Positions 1-5,623 of a stretch of DNA of 5,987 nucleotides are shown here, in pieces (position 1 is the stretch's first letter; the number at the start of each line of letters is the position of its first letter). Origin of the DNA: Candidatus Blautia intestinipullorum (GTDB taxonomy: Bacteria; Bacillota; Clostridia; Lachnospirales; Lachnospiraceae). The stretch is taken from contig DWVA01000271.1 of NCBI GenBank assembly GCA_019120475.1, positions 1 through 5,987 of the forward strand, in the 5' to 3' direction. The notes below the pieces were generated by a model that saw only the letters and a program-made list of their open reading frames with translations, was not told the origin of the DNA and did no database searches. The translations under genes and the position numbers were made by a program.

Positions 1-198
1 AAAGGCGAAGCCGCAAAGGTTGCTGTCCGCAATATCCGCCGCGACGCCAACGACGCTTTTAAGAAGCTGGTAAAACAGGATGTGTCTGAGGACGAAGTGA
101 AAGATCTCAGCGATGAGGTTCAGAAGCTGACAGATAAGTATATGAAAGATATCGAAGCGGCAGTTGAGAAAAAATCAAAAGAGATCCTGACTGTATAA
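1..198 (+). CDS. frr: Ribosome recycling factor, C-terminal part (5' end outside window)
   Basis: Ribosome recycling factor works with EF-G in the cytoplasm to split the post-termination ribosome complex. Only the last 65 residues are here, from a family of about 185 residues; the frame is open from base 1 to the TAA at 196-198. The visible part has the family pattern: VRNIRRDAND near the left edge, then an acidic stretch (SEDEVKDLSDEVQKLTDKY) and a Lys/Glu-rich C-terminal helix ending KEILTV. This is the long-helix domain I end of RRF. In Firmicutes frr normally follows pyrH and precedes uppS, and uppS does follow here after 101 nt. The gene is cut by the window edge, not broken. Confidence 0.95.
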   Translation, partial: KGEAAKVAVRNIRRDANDAFKKLVKQDVSEDEVKDLSDEVQKLTDKYMKDIEAAVEKKSKEILTV

Positions 199-211
199 GA
201 GGGAACGGACA

Positions 212-246
212 AGAAGGAGAGCCATGAAACAGAGGGCTCTCCTTCT
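212..246 (+). terminator. Perfect 12-bp hairpin after frr; weak terminator or attenuator
   Basis: Bases 212-223 (AGAAGGAGAGCC) are the exact reverse complement of 235-246, with an 11-nt loop, starting 13 nt after the frr stop codon. The position suits an intrinsic terminator. However, the stem is followed by ATTGCAG rather than a run of T, and the only T-rich stretch lies inside the 3' arm. It is therefore better read as a leaky terminator, attenuator or 3'-end stabilising stem between frr and uppS. The AAGGAG inside the 5' arm would be masked by pairing. Confidence 0.5.
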
Positions 247-260
247 ATTGCAGAGTATGC

Positions 261-278
261 GGAAAGCCCCGGCTTTCC
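261..278 (+). other. Second small hairpin upstream of uppS
   Basis: GGAAAGC (261-267) pairs perfectly with GCTTTCC (272-278) around a 4-nt loop (CCCG). The structure ends 6 nt before the purine-rich uppS ribosome binding site (285-291) and follows the larger hairpin at 212-246. No T-run follows, so it is not a terminator by itself. It could affect RNA stability or ribosome access to uppS, but that role is inferred. Confidence 0.35.
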
Positions 279-299
279 AGAGAAGAGAGGGAATCTTAT

Positions 300-1007
300 A
301 TGAAAGTACCGAATCATATTGCCATTATTCTGGACGGCAACGGACGCTGGGCCAAGGCAAAAGGAATGCCGAGAGGCTACGGCCATGTAAAGGGATGCGC
401 CAATCTGGAGTCCATCTGCGACGATATTAAGGATCTGGGCGTAAAATATCTGACGGTCTATGCCTTTTCCACAGAAAACTGGAAACGTTCCAGAGAGGAA
501 GTGGAGGGGCTGATGAAGCTGTTTCGCAGTTACCTTAAAAAGTGTATACGGAGCGCTGAAAAAAATAAAATGCGGGTAAAGGTGATCGGCGATATCTCCG
601 CTTTTGACAGTGATATCCAGGAGAAAATACATCGTCTGGAAGACTTTTCCAAGGATTACGACGAACTGTTTTTCCAGATTGCCCTTAATTACGGAAGCAG
701 AGATGAAATTGTCAGGGGCGTGCGCCGTCTGGCCCAGGATGCTGTAGACGGCAAGCTGAAGCCGGAAGAGATCGACGAACATGTTTTTGAGAATTATCTG
801 GATACTGCCGGGATCCCTGATCCGGATCTTCTAATCCGTACCAGCGGAGAACAGAGGCTTTCCAATTATCTTTTGTGGCAGCTTGCCTATACGGAATTTT
901 ATTTTACTGATGTGGCGTGGCCGGATTTCCATAAACCGGAACTCCTGAAGGCCATTGAGAAATATAATGAAAGAGACCGTAGATACGGAGGAGTGAAGGA
1001 GGAGTAG
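300..1007 (+). CDS. uppS: Isoprenyl transferase (undecaprenyl diphosphate synthase, cis-prenyltransferase)
   Basis: Soluble or membrane-associated enzyme that condenses eight isopentenyl diphosphates onto farnesyl diphosphate in cis, giving the C55 carrier for peptidoglycan and other wall polymers. At 235 residues it is of normal to slightly short family length. The N-terminal HIAIILDGNGRWAK motif (residues 6-19) carries the catalytic Asp12 and the diphosphate-binding GNGRW loop. YAFSTENW (54-61), ALNYGSR (128-134; usually ALNYGGR) and DLLIRTSGEQRLSNYLLWQL (176-195) with the Arg/Ser substrate-binding residues are all present, as is the terminal RRYGG. The ATG at 300 has GAGAGGG at 285-291, 8 nt upstream, and leaves only five residues before the HIAIILDG motif, as is common in the family. 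It is followed after 5 nt by cdsA, whose ribosome binding site lies inside the uppS 3' end, so the two are probably translationally coupled. Confidence 0.96.
   Translation: MKVPNHIAIILDGNGRWAKAKGMPRGYGHVKGCANLESICDDIKDLGVKYLTVYAFSTENWKRSREEVEGLMKLFRSYLKKCIRSAEKNKMRVKVIGDISAFDSDIQEKIHRLEDFSKDYDELFFQIALNYGSRDEIVRGVRRLAQDAVDGKLKPEEIDEHVFENYLDTAGIPDPDLLIRTSGEQRLSNYLLWQLAYTEFYFTDVAWPDFHKPELLKAIEKYNERDRRYGGVKEE
996..1002 (+). promoter_or_regulatory. Strong ribosome binding site for cdsA inside uppS
   Basis: AAGGAGG, a full match to the Shine-Dalgarno core, lies in the last codons of uppS and 10 nt before the cdsA ATG at 1013. It fixes the cdsA start and ties its translation to passage of ribosomes finishing uppS. 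Confidence 0.8.
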
Positions 1008-1012
1008 AAAAG

Positions 1013-1807
1013 ATGTTCAAGACAAGGCTCTTAAGCGGGATCCTGCTGGTGGCGGCGGCGCTTCTGACGATCATAAGCGGGGGAGCTGTCCTGCTGACTG
1101 TGCTTCTTTGCGTTTCCTTTATAGGCGCGATGGAACTGTACCGGGCCATGGGAGTGCATAAGGAGGGATACGGGCTTCTGGAAACGGCGGCTTATCTGGG
1201 AATCCTTCTGTACTATGGCGGAATAGTCCTGGATTTTGAAAGGTACGGGATGATGGCTGTGATCCTGACCCTTGTACTCCTGATGTTTGTCTACGTGTTT
1301 ACTTATCCGAAATATGAGGCTTCCCAGGTTATGGCGGCAGCCTTTGGCGTTCTGTATGTAGGCGTTATGCTGTCCTTTATCTTCCTTACAAGGAATCTTC
1401 CGTCAGGAAAATATATCGTATGGCTTATTTTCATCTGTTCCTGGGGCTGCGACACCTGCGCTTACTGTGTGGGAATGCTGATCGGAAAACATAAAATGGC
1501 GCCTGTGCTGAGCCCGAAAAAATCCATAGAGGGGGCTGTAGGAGGCGTTGTTGGAGCAGCGGCTCTGGGCGCGGTTTATGCAGCGGTATTTCATGAACCG
1601 GCGGCGGAATATGCCGTTATCTGCGCCATAGGCGCTCTGATATCCATGGTGGGCGATCTTGCCGCTTCGGCTATAAAACGAAATCAGGGCATCAAGGACT
1701 ACGGAAAGCTGATCCCGGGCCACGGAGGGATCCTGGACCGGTTTGACAGCGTGATCTTTACGGCTCCTGTGATCTATTACATGTCGCTGTTTCTTCTGGC
1801 GAGATAG
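1013..1807 (+). CDS. cdsA: Phosphatidate cytidylyltransferase (CDP-diglyceride synthase)
   Basis: Integral membrane enzyme that converts phosphatidic acid and CTP to CDP-diacylglycerol, the precursor of phosphatidylglycerol and cardiolipin. The 264-residue protein is almost entirely hydrophobic, with about eight likely membrane segments (for example residues 7-35, 58-74, 80-97, 108-125, 134-157, 174-192 and 200-220). The C-terminal CTP_transf_1 signature runs from Ser219 to Asp245: SxxKR, then KD (228-229), PGHGG (235-239) and LDRFD (241-245), all intact. Upstream, WGCDTCAY (144-151), GKHKMAP (158-164) and SPKKSIEG (167-174) are the other conserved polar loops. The ATG at 1013 is set by AAGGAGG at 996-1002. 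The frame ends 18 nt before dxr. Confidence 0.95.
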   Translation: MFKTRLLSGILLVAAALLTIISGGAVLLTVLLCVSFIGAMELYRAMGVHKEGYGLLETAAYLGILLYYGGIVLDFERYGMMAVILTLVLLMFVYVFTYPKYEASQVMAAAFGVLYVGVMLSFIFLTRNLPSGKYIVWLIFICSWGCDTCAYCVGMLIGKHKMAPVLSPKKSIEGAVGGVVGAAALGAVYAAVFHEPAAEYAVICAIGALISMVGDLAASAIKRNQGIKDYGKLIPGHGGILDRFDSVIFTAPVIYYMSLFLLAR

Positions 1808-1825
1808 CAAAGGGGAGGTTTTTTC

Positions 1826-2968
1826 ATGAAAAAAATAGCAATTTTAGGTTCCACCGGATCCATTGGGACACAGACGCTGGATGTGGTGCGTTCCAACGGA
1901 GATATTGAAGTCCTGGGAATCAGCGCGGGAAAAAACATTGAGAAACTTGAGGAGCAGATCAGGGAGTTTTCTCCGAAGCTGGCCGCTGTGTGGGACGAAG
2001 AGAAAGCCAGGGAACTGGCGGTAAGGACAAAAGATACGAATACCCGTATCCTGGCGGGAATGGACGGACTTCTGGAACTGGCGTCTATGGAGGGAACGGA
2101 GATCCTGGTGACGGCCATTGTGGGAATGCTGGGTATCCGGCCTACCATCGAGGCAATCCGGGCAGGAAAGGATATTGCTCTTGCAAATAAGGAGACGCTT
2201 GTTACGGCAGGACACCTGATCATGCCTATGGCGAAGGAATACGGAGTGAGGATTCTTCCTGTAGACAGTGAGCACAGCGCGATCTTTCAGGCGCTGAATG
2301 GAGAGTCACGCAAAGAAATACATAAGCTTCTGATCACTGCCTCAGGCGGCCCCTTCCGCGGGAAAAAGCGGAAAGATCTGGAAAAGGCAACGCTTCAGGA
2401 TACGCTGAAGCATCCCAACTGGGTAATGGGACAGAAGATCACGGTAGATTCCGCGACCCTTGTCAATAAAGGTCTGGAAGTTATGGAGGCAAGATGGCTG
2501 TTTGACGTAACTCTGGATCAGATCCAGGTTGTGGTGCAGCCCCAGAGTGTGATCCATTCCATGGTGGAATTTGAGGACGGCGGGATCATCGCCCAGCTTG
2601 GAACGCCGGATATGCGCCTTCCTATCCAGTACGCTCTTTACTATCCGCACAGAAGATATCTTGAGGGAGAAAGGCTTGATTTCGCAAAGCTGGGCAGCAT
2701 CACCTTTGAGGAGCCGGATATGGAGACGTTCCTCGGGCTTCCCATGGCTATCCGCGCCGCAGAGGAAGGCGGTTCCATGCCGACTGTGTTTAATGCTTCC
2801 AACGAGCTGGCGGTAAAGAAATTTCTTCAGCAGAAAATCGGCTTTCTGGATATTTACGAGATTATCGGGCAGTCTATGGAGAGACATAAGAAAATAGAAA
2901 ATCCGGATCTAGATGAAATTCTGGCAGTAGAGAACGAGACTTATCAGTGGATTGAAAGCAGGTGGTAG
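1826..2968 (+). CDS. dxr: 1-deoxy-D-xylulose 5-phosphate reductoisomerase
   Basis: Catalyses the committed step of the MEP isoprenoid pathway, turning DXP into 2-C-methyl-D-erythritol 4-phosphate with NADPH and a divalent metal; it is the target of fosmidomycin. The 380 residues match family length. The N-terminal Rossmann loop GSTGSIGTQTLDVV (8-21) binds NADPH; ANKETLV (120-126) follows. LPVDSEHSAIFQ (144-155) supplies the metal-ligand Asp147 and Glu149, and NKGLEVMEA (214-222) the third, Glu218. SGGPFR (173-178) and HPNW (196-199) form the substrate and flap region. QPQSVIHSMVEF and NASNE (323-327) complete the family pattern. The ATG has AGGGGAGG at 1811-1818, 7 nt upstream. Dxr makes precursors that UppS consumes, which explains the shared operon. 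The stop codon is separated from the rseP start by a single base. Confidence 0.97.
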   Translation: MKKIAILGSTGSIGTQTLDVVRSNGDIEVLGISAGKNIEKLEEQIREFSPKLAAVWDEEKARELAVRTKDTNTRILAGMDGLLELASMEGTEILVTAIVGMLGIRPTIEAIRAGKDIALANKETLVTAGHLIMPMAKEYGVRILPVDSEHSAIFQALNGESRKEIHKLLITASGGPFRGKKRKDLEKATLQDTLKHPNWVMGQKITVDSATLVNKGLEVMEARWLFDVTLDQIQVVVQPQSVIHSMVEFEDGGIIAQLGTPDMRLPIQYALYYPHRRYLEGERLDFAKLGSITFEEPDMETFLGLPMAIRAAEEGGSMPTVFNASNELAVKKFLQQKIGFLDIYEIIGQSMERHKKIENPDLDEILAVENETYQWIESRW

Positions 2969-2972
2969 ATTG
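2960..2972 (+). promoter_or_regulatory. Ribosome binding site and TTG start deciding the rseP N-terminus
   Basis: AGGTG (2960-2964) sits in the last codons of dxr. It matches the 3' half of the extended anti-SD complement (AAGGAGGTGATC), which places the GG core 7 nt before TTG 2970-2972. The dxr TAG (2966-2968) and this TTG are one base apart, a stop-restart arrangement. An in-frame TTG at 2952 would add six residues but has no ribosome binding site. Starting at 2970 gives the family-typical MKIL followed at once by the first membrane helix. Confidence 0.6.
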
Positions 2973-4256
2973 AAGATTCTAATTGCAGTGATCATATTCA
3001 GCGCAATTATTCTGATACATGAACTGGGGCATTTTCTTCTGGCAAAGAAAAACGGGATCGTGGTAACGGAGTTTTCTCTCGGAATGGGTCCAAGACTTAT
3101 CAGTACGGAAAAAGGCGGAACGCGGTATTCGATCAAACTGCTTCCCATCGGGGGCTCCTGTGCCATGCTGGGAGAGGATACTGCGGAAGAGGAACTGCCG
3201 GGGACGTTCAACGCGGCTCCCGTATGGGGAAGAATATCCGTGGTGGCGGCAGGTCCGGTGTTCAATTTTATTTTAGCTTTTATCCTTTCCGTGATCATTA
3301 CCGGATTTGTAGGATACGACCCGGCGGAGATCATGGAGGTGACGAAAGGTTCCACAGCGGAGGATGCCGGGCTTCAGAAAGGCGACGTTATTACGGAATA
3401 CAACGGATACCATATTGATGTGGCCCGGGATCTTTATGTATATACCTATCTGAATCAGCTTAGGGAGGAGCCGGTCACGATTTCTGTAGACCGTGACGGA
3501 GAGGAAAAAACGGTTACGTTTATGCCGGATGTGGAGGTCAGCTACCTTCTTGGCTTTAACCGATCAGACGCAAACTCTATGGAAGTGGAGTCTCTGATAG
3601 ACGGAATGCCTCTCCAGGAGGCCGGACTTCAGGAGGGCGATGTGATCACTTCGGTGAATGGTACGCCGACGCCGGACGGAGCGGCTTATGAAGCTTATAT
3701 CGAAAAACATCCGCTGTCTGACCAGCCGGTGGAGATCACTTATGAAAGAAACGGGAAAGAATATACGGCGGAGATCACGCCCAGAGAATACCGGACGCCA
3801 AGCCTTGGATTTTCCTATAATATGGGATATACGAAGGCAGAGGGCCTTGGGGTATTGAAATACGGCGCTCTGGACGTAAAATATATGATACGGACTACGA
3901 TCCTGAGCCTGAAGGAGCTTGTGACAGGCGGTCTGGGGGTAAAAGATCTCAGCGGTCCTGTAGGTGTGGTTGACGCTATCGGAACTGCCTACGAGGAAAG
4001 CAGGGACGAAGGGGCGCTGATGGTATGGATGAATCTTCTGAATATGGCTGTGCTGCTGTCTGCGAATCTGGGAGTGATGAACCTTCTTCCTCTTCCGGCT
4101 CTGGATGGCGGAAGGCTGGTATTCCTTTTGCTGGAGGCGGTCCGCCGAAAGCCTGTAAACCGGGAAGTGGAAGGAATGATCCATTTTGCGGGACTTATGG
4201 TCCTGATGGTTTTAATGGTAGTAGTCATGTACAACGATATTCTGAAGATTTTCTGA
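2970..4256 (+). CDS. rseP: RIP metalloprotease RseP (site-2 protease, M50 family), tandem PDZ
   Basis: Membrane zinc protease that cuts transmembrane substrates such as anti-sigma factors after a first site-1 cleavage, and clears signal-peptide remnants. With the TTG start it has 428 residues. The first membrane helix carries the zinc-binding HELGH (17-21); the usual FSLGMGPRL follows (35-43). A second helix lies near 88-114. Two PDZ domains follow, roughly 118-190 (core STAEDAGLQKGDVITEYNG) and 205-275 (core MPLQEAGLQEGDVITSVNG). LSGPVGV (327-333), then NLLPLPALDGGR (371-382) with Asp379, the third zinc ligand, lie before and within the C-terminal helices (about 353-375 and 403-425). All catalytic residues are intact. 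It is the last member of the classic uppS-cdsA-dxr-rseP run. Substrates cannot be told from this window; in spore formers they include anti-sigma factors and division proteins. Confidence 0.95.
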   Translation: MKILIAVIIFSAIILIHELGHFLLAKKNGIVVTEFSLGMGPRLISTEKGGTRYSIKLLPIGGSCAMLGEDTAEEELPGTFNAAPVWGRISVVAAGPVFNFILAFILSVIITGFVGYDPAEIMEVTKGSTAEDAGLQKGDVITEYNGYHIDVARDLYVYTYLNQLREEPVTISVDRDGEEKTVTFMPDVEVSYLLGFNRSDANSMEVESLIDGMPLQEAGLQEGDVITSVNGTPTPDGAAYEAYIEKHPLSDQPVEITYERNGKEYTAEITPREYRTPSLGFSYNMGYTKAEGLGVLKYGALDVKYMIRTTILSLKELVTGGLGVKDLSGPVGVVDAIGTAYEESRDEGALMVWMNLLNMAVLLSANLGVMNLLPLPALDGGRLVFLLLEAVRRKPVNREVEGMIHFAGLMVLMVLMVVVMYNDILKIF

Positions 4257-4287
4257 AAAGAAGGATCAGATTCGCTGTAACGGAAAG

Positions 4288-5550
4288 ATGTGTGAGAAAA
4301 TGAAAAGAAGATACCGCAGGACTGCTGCGGCAGCGGCGGCTCTGGTGCTCGTTGGAGGCATCGGAGCTGCTTCTTATTATCAGAAACAGCAGGAAACGTT
4401 CCGACAGGAACAGGAGGCGCAGCAGGAAAAAGAAGAACAACAGAAACAGCAGGAGGAACTCCGCCGGGAACAGATCCGAAAGGCCGCAGAACAGGAAGAA
4501 AAACAAAAAGCGGAAAAAGCAAGGGAGGAAGAACGGCAGAGGCAGGAGGCGGCGGAGAGGATGAACAGGATTCAGCAAGGCCTGGAATCTCTTTATGACG
4601 CTTCGGCAGATTCCGTGGCGATGAATACCGGAAAAAACAGGAAAATTTTTCAGGATGTCCAGAATGAAATGTGGAAGCTGCCGGATTCCTGCAAATCTCA
4701 GCTCAAGGAATATCAAAAGGTTATCGACCGTATTTCTGATGCGTGGAATTACAAAAACGATCAATGGAATTATGAGACAAGCACTTTGAAGGTTTCTGTA
4801 GAGCTGAAGCAGACAGAATATACAAAATACTGGGTATGTCATGTGCAGACTTTCAGCCCGGCGCAGCTTTGTTCCGCTCTCTGCGGAGGAACCTACGGGA
4901 ATCCCAGAAAGAAAACTTCGGAAGAGACGGCTGAACATAACGGGGTGATCGGGGTAAACGGAAGCGGCTTTTCATATTCTACAGGCGTACCCGCTCCGGG
5001 AAAGACAATGATCAAAAACGGAAAAATATATAATGACGTTTACTCCAATGGAAATATCTTCTGTATCACAAAAGACGGAGGAATGTTTACCGCGGCGGCG
5101 GGGATGACGGCGGAAGGCATGCTGAACAGAGGCGTGAAGGATACCTATTGTTTTGGCCCTACGCTGGTAGAAAACGGTGCGGCGTATGAAATATCCGGGG
5201 AGTTTCGCCAGTCAGGGCGCTATCAGAGGACAGCAGTTGGAATGGTAAATCCAGGAAATTATTATCTTGTGGTAGTAGACGGAAAAGGTGCGGGAGGATC
5301 CCAGGGAATGACATATCAGGAGCTGCAGCAGGTTTTTCTGGATCTGGGGTGTGACTACGCCTACAATCTGGATGGAGGTGGCTCGTCAACGCTGGTGTTT
5401 AAAGGACGGGTGCTGAATTCTCTGACAGACGGCGGAGAAGAACGTCCCTGTGGAGATATCCTGTATTTTATTGACGCAGGGGACGGAGGCGAAGGAGACT
5501 CCATTATCGTACATGAAGATGAGGCGATGATCCGGCCGCCTTCGGAGTAA
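4288..5550 (+). CDS. Membrane-anchored coiled-coil protein with phosphodiester glycosidase (NAGPA/DUF2233) domain
   Basis: Three parts are visible in 420 residues. First, a basic start (MKRRYRR) and hydrophobic segment (about 12-31) make a signal anchor. Second, a charged Gln/Glu/Lys/Arg coiled coil spans about 32-95. Third, a C-terminal domain from about 168 to 397 resembles NAGPA-type phosphodiester glycosidases: GVIGVNGSGFSYSTG (219-233), FGPTLVENG (289-297), RTAVGMV (314-320), NYYLVVVDG (324-332) and NLDGGGSSTLVFKG (360-373). Family members hydrolyse sugar-1-phosphodiester bonds; bacterial substrates are mostly unknown and wall polymers are a plausible but unproven target. The catalytic part should lie outside the membrane, held off by the coiled coil. 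Eight Cys lie in the predicted exported part, so disulfides are possible. The ATG at 4300 would trim four residues; neither start has a convincing ribosome binding site. It lies 31 nt after rseP and may be co-transcribed. No gene symbol is warranted. Confidence 0.85.
   Translation: MCEKMKRRYRRTAAAAAALVLVGGIGAASYYQKQQETFRQEQEAQQEKEEQQKQQEELRREQIRKAAEQEEKQKAEKAREEERQRQEAAERMNRIQQGLESLYDASADSVAMNTGKNRKIFQDVQNEMWKLPDSCKSQLKEYQKVIDRISDAWNYKNDQWNYETSTLKVSVELKQTEYTKYWVCHVQTFSPAQLCSALCGGTYGNPRKKTSEETAEHNGVIGVNGSGFSYSTGVPAPGKTMIKNGKIYNDVYSNGNIFCITKDGGMFTAAAGMTAEGMLNRGVKDTYCFGPTLVENGAAYEISGEFRQSGRYQRTAVGMVNPGNYYLVVVDGKGAGGSQGMTYQELQQVFLDLGCDYAYNLDGGGSSTLVFKGRVLNSLTDGGEERPCGDILYFIDAGDGGEGDSIIVHEDEAMIRPPSE
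4381..4473 (+). repeat. 60-nt-period imperfect repeat in the coiled-coil region
   Basis: Bases 4381-4413 and 4441-4473 match at 26 of 33 positions, including an identical first 14 (CAGAAACAGCAGGA). They encode QKQQETFRQEQ and QKQQEELRREQ, 8 of 11 residues identical, exactly 20 residues apart. The surrounding DNA (about 4380-4560) is strongly purine-rich on the + strand because it codes for Gln, Glu, Lys and Arg. This suggests the coiled coil grew by in-frame duplication and then diverged. Confidence 0.6.
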
Positions 5551-5567
5551 CGAGGAAGTTTTCGCGT

Positions 5568-5594
5568 ATATTTTTAAAGATCAGTACATACGTT
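5568..5594 (+). promoter_or_regulatory. Putative sporulation sigma-E promoter
   Basis: ATATT (5568-5572), a 14-nt spacer, then CATACGTT (5587-5594). The Bacillus/Clostridium mother-cell sigma-E pattern is close to kmATATT, 13-15 nt, CATACAnT, so only the G for A in the -10 box and the T at 5567 in the -35 box deviate. Transcription would start near 5600, leaving a leader of about 23 nt before the ATG at 5624. The downstream gene looks like a spore cortex-lytic enzyme, which fits mother-cell expression. The match was made by eye. Confidence 0.5.
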
Positions 5595-5623
5595 TCTGTA
5601 AAGGGCTTTTTCAGGAGAACGGA

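Noticed and set aside
224..430. Small + strand frame beginning in the hairpin loop before uppS
   Set aside because: Its start lies in the hairpin loop, its only candidate ribosome binding site is buried in the stem, and most of it is uppS read in another frame.
120..782. Long open frame on the - strand opposite frr and uppS
   Set aside because: It runs across the intergenic hairpins and the conserved uppS motifs on the other strand; the product has no recognisable domain.
1819..1824. Run of six T before dxr as a terminator
   Set aside because: No stem-loop precedes it. It is the spacer between the AGGGGAGG ribosome binding site and the dxr ATG.
2952..2969. Upstream TTG as the rseP start
   Set aside because: No ribosome binding site precedes it, and it adds a polar MKAGGR tail not typical of the family; TTG 2970 has a correctly spaced site.
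4225..4938. Long open frame on the - strand, 237 codons, opposite the coiled-coil gene
   Set aside because: It is the complement of purine-rich coiled-coil coding DNA, giving a Leu/Phe/Ser-rich artefact. It overlaps two well-supported + strand genes and resembles no family.
5601..5611. AAGGGCTTTTT as a terminator for the glycosidase gene
   Set aside because: The possible stem is only about four base pairs, far too weak, and it lies in the predicted leader of the next gene.
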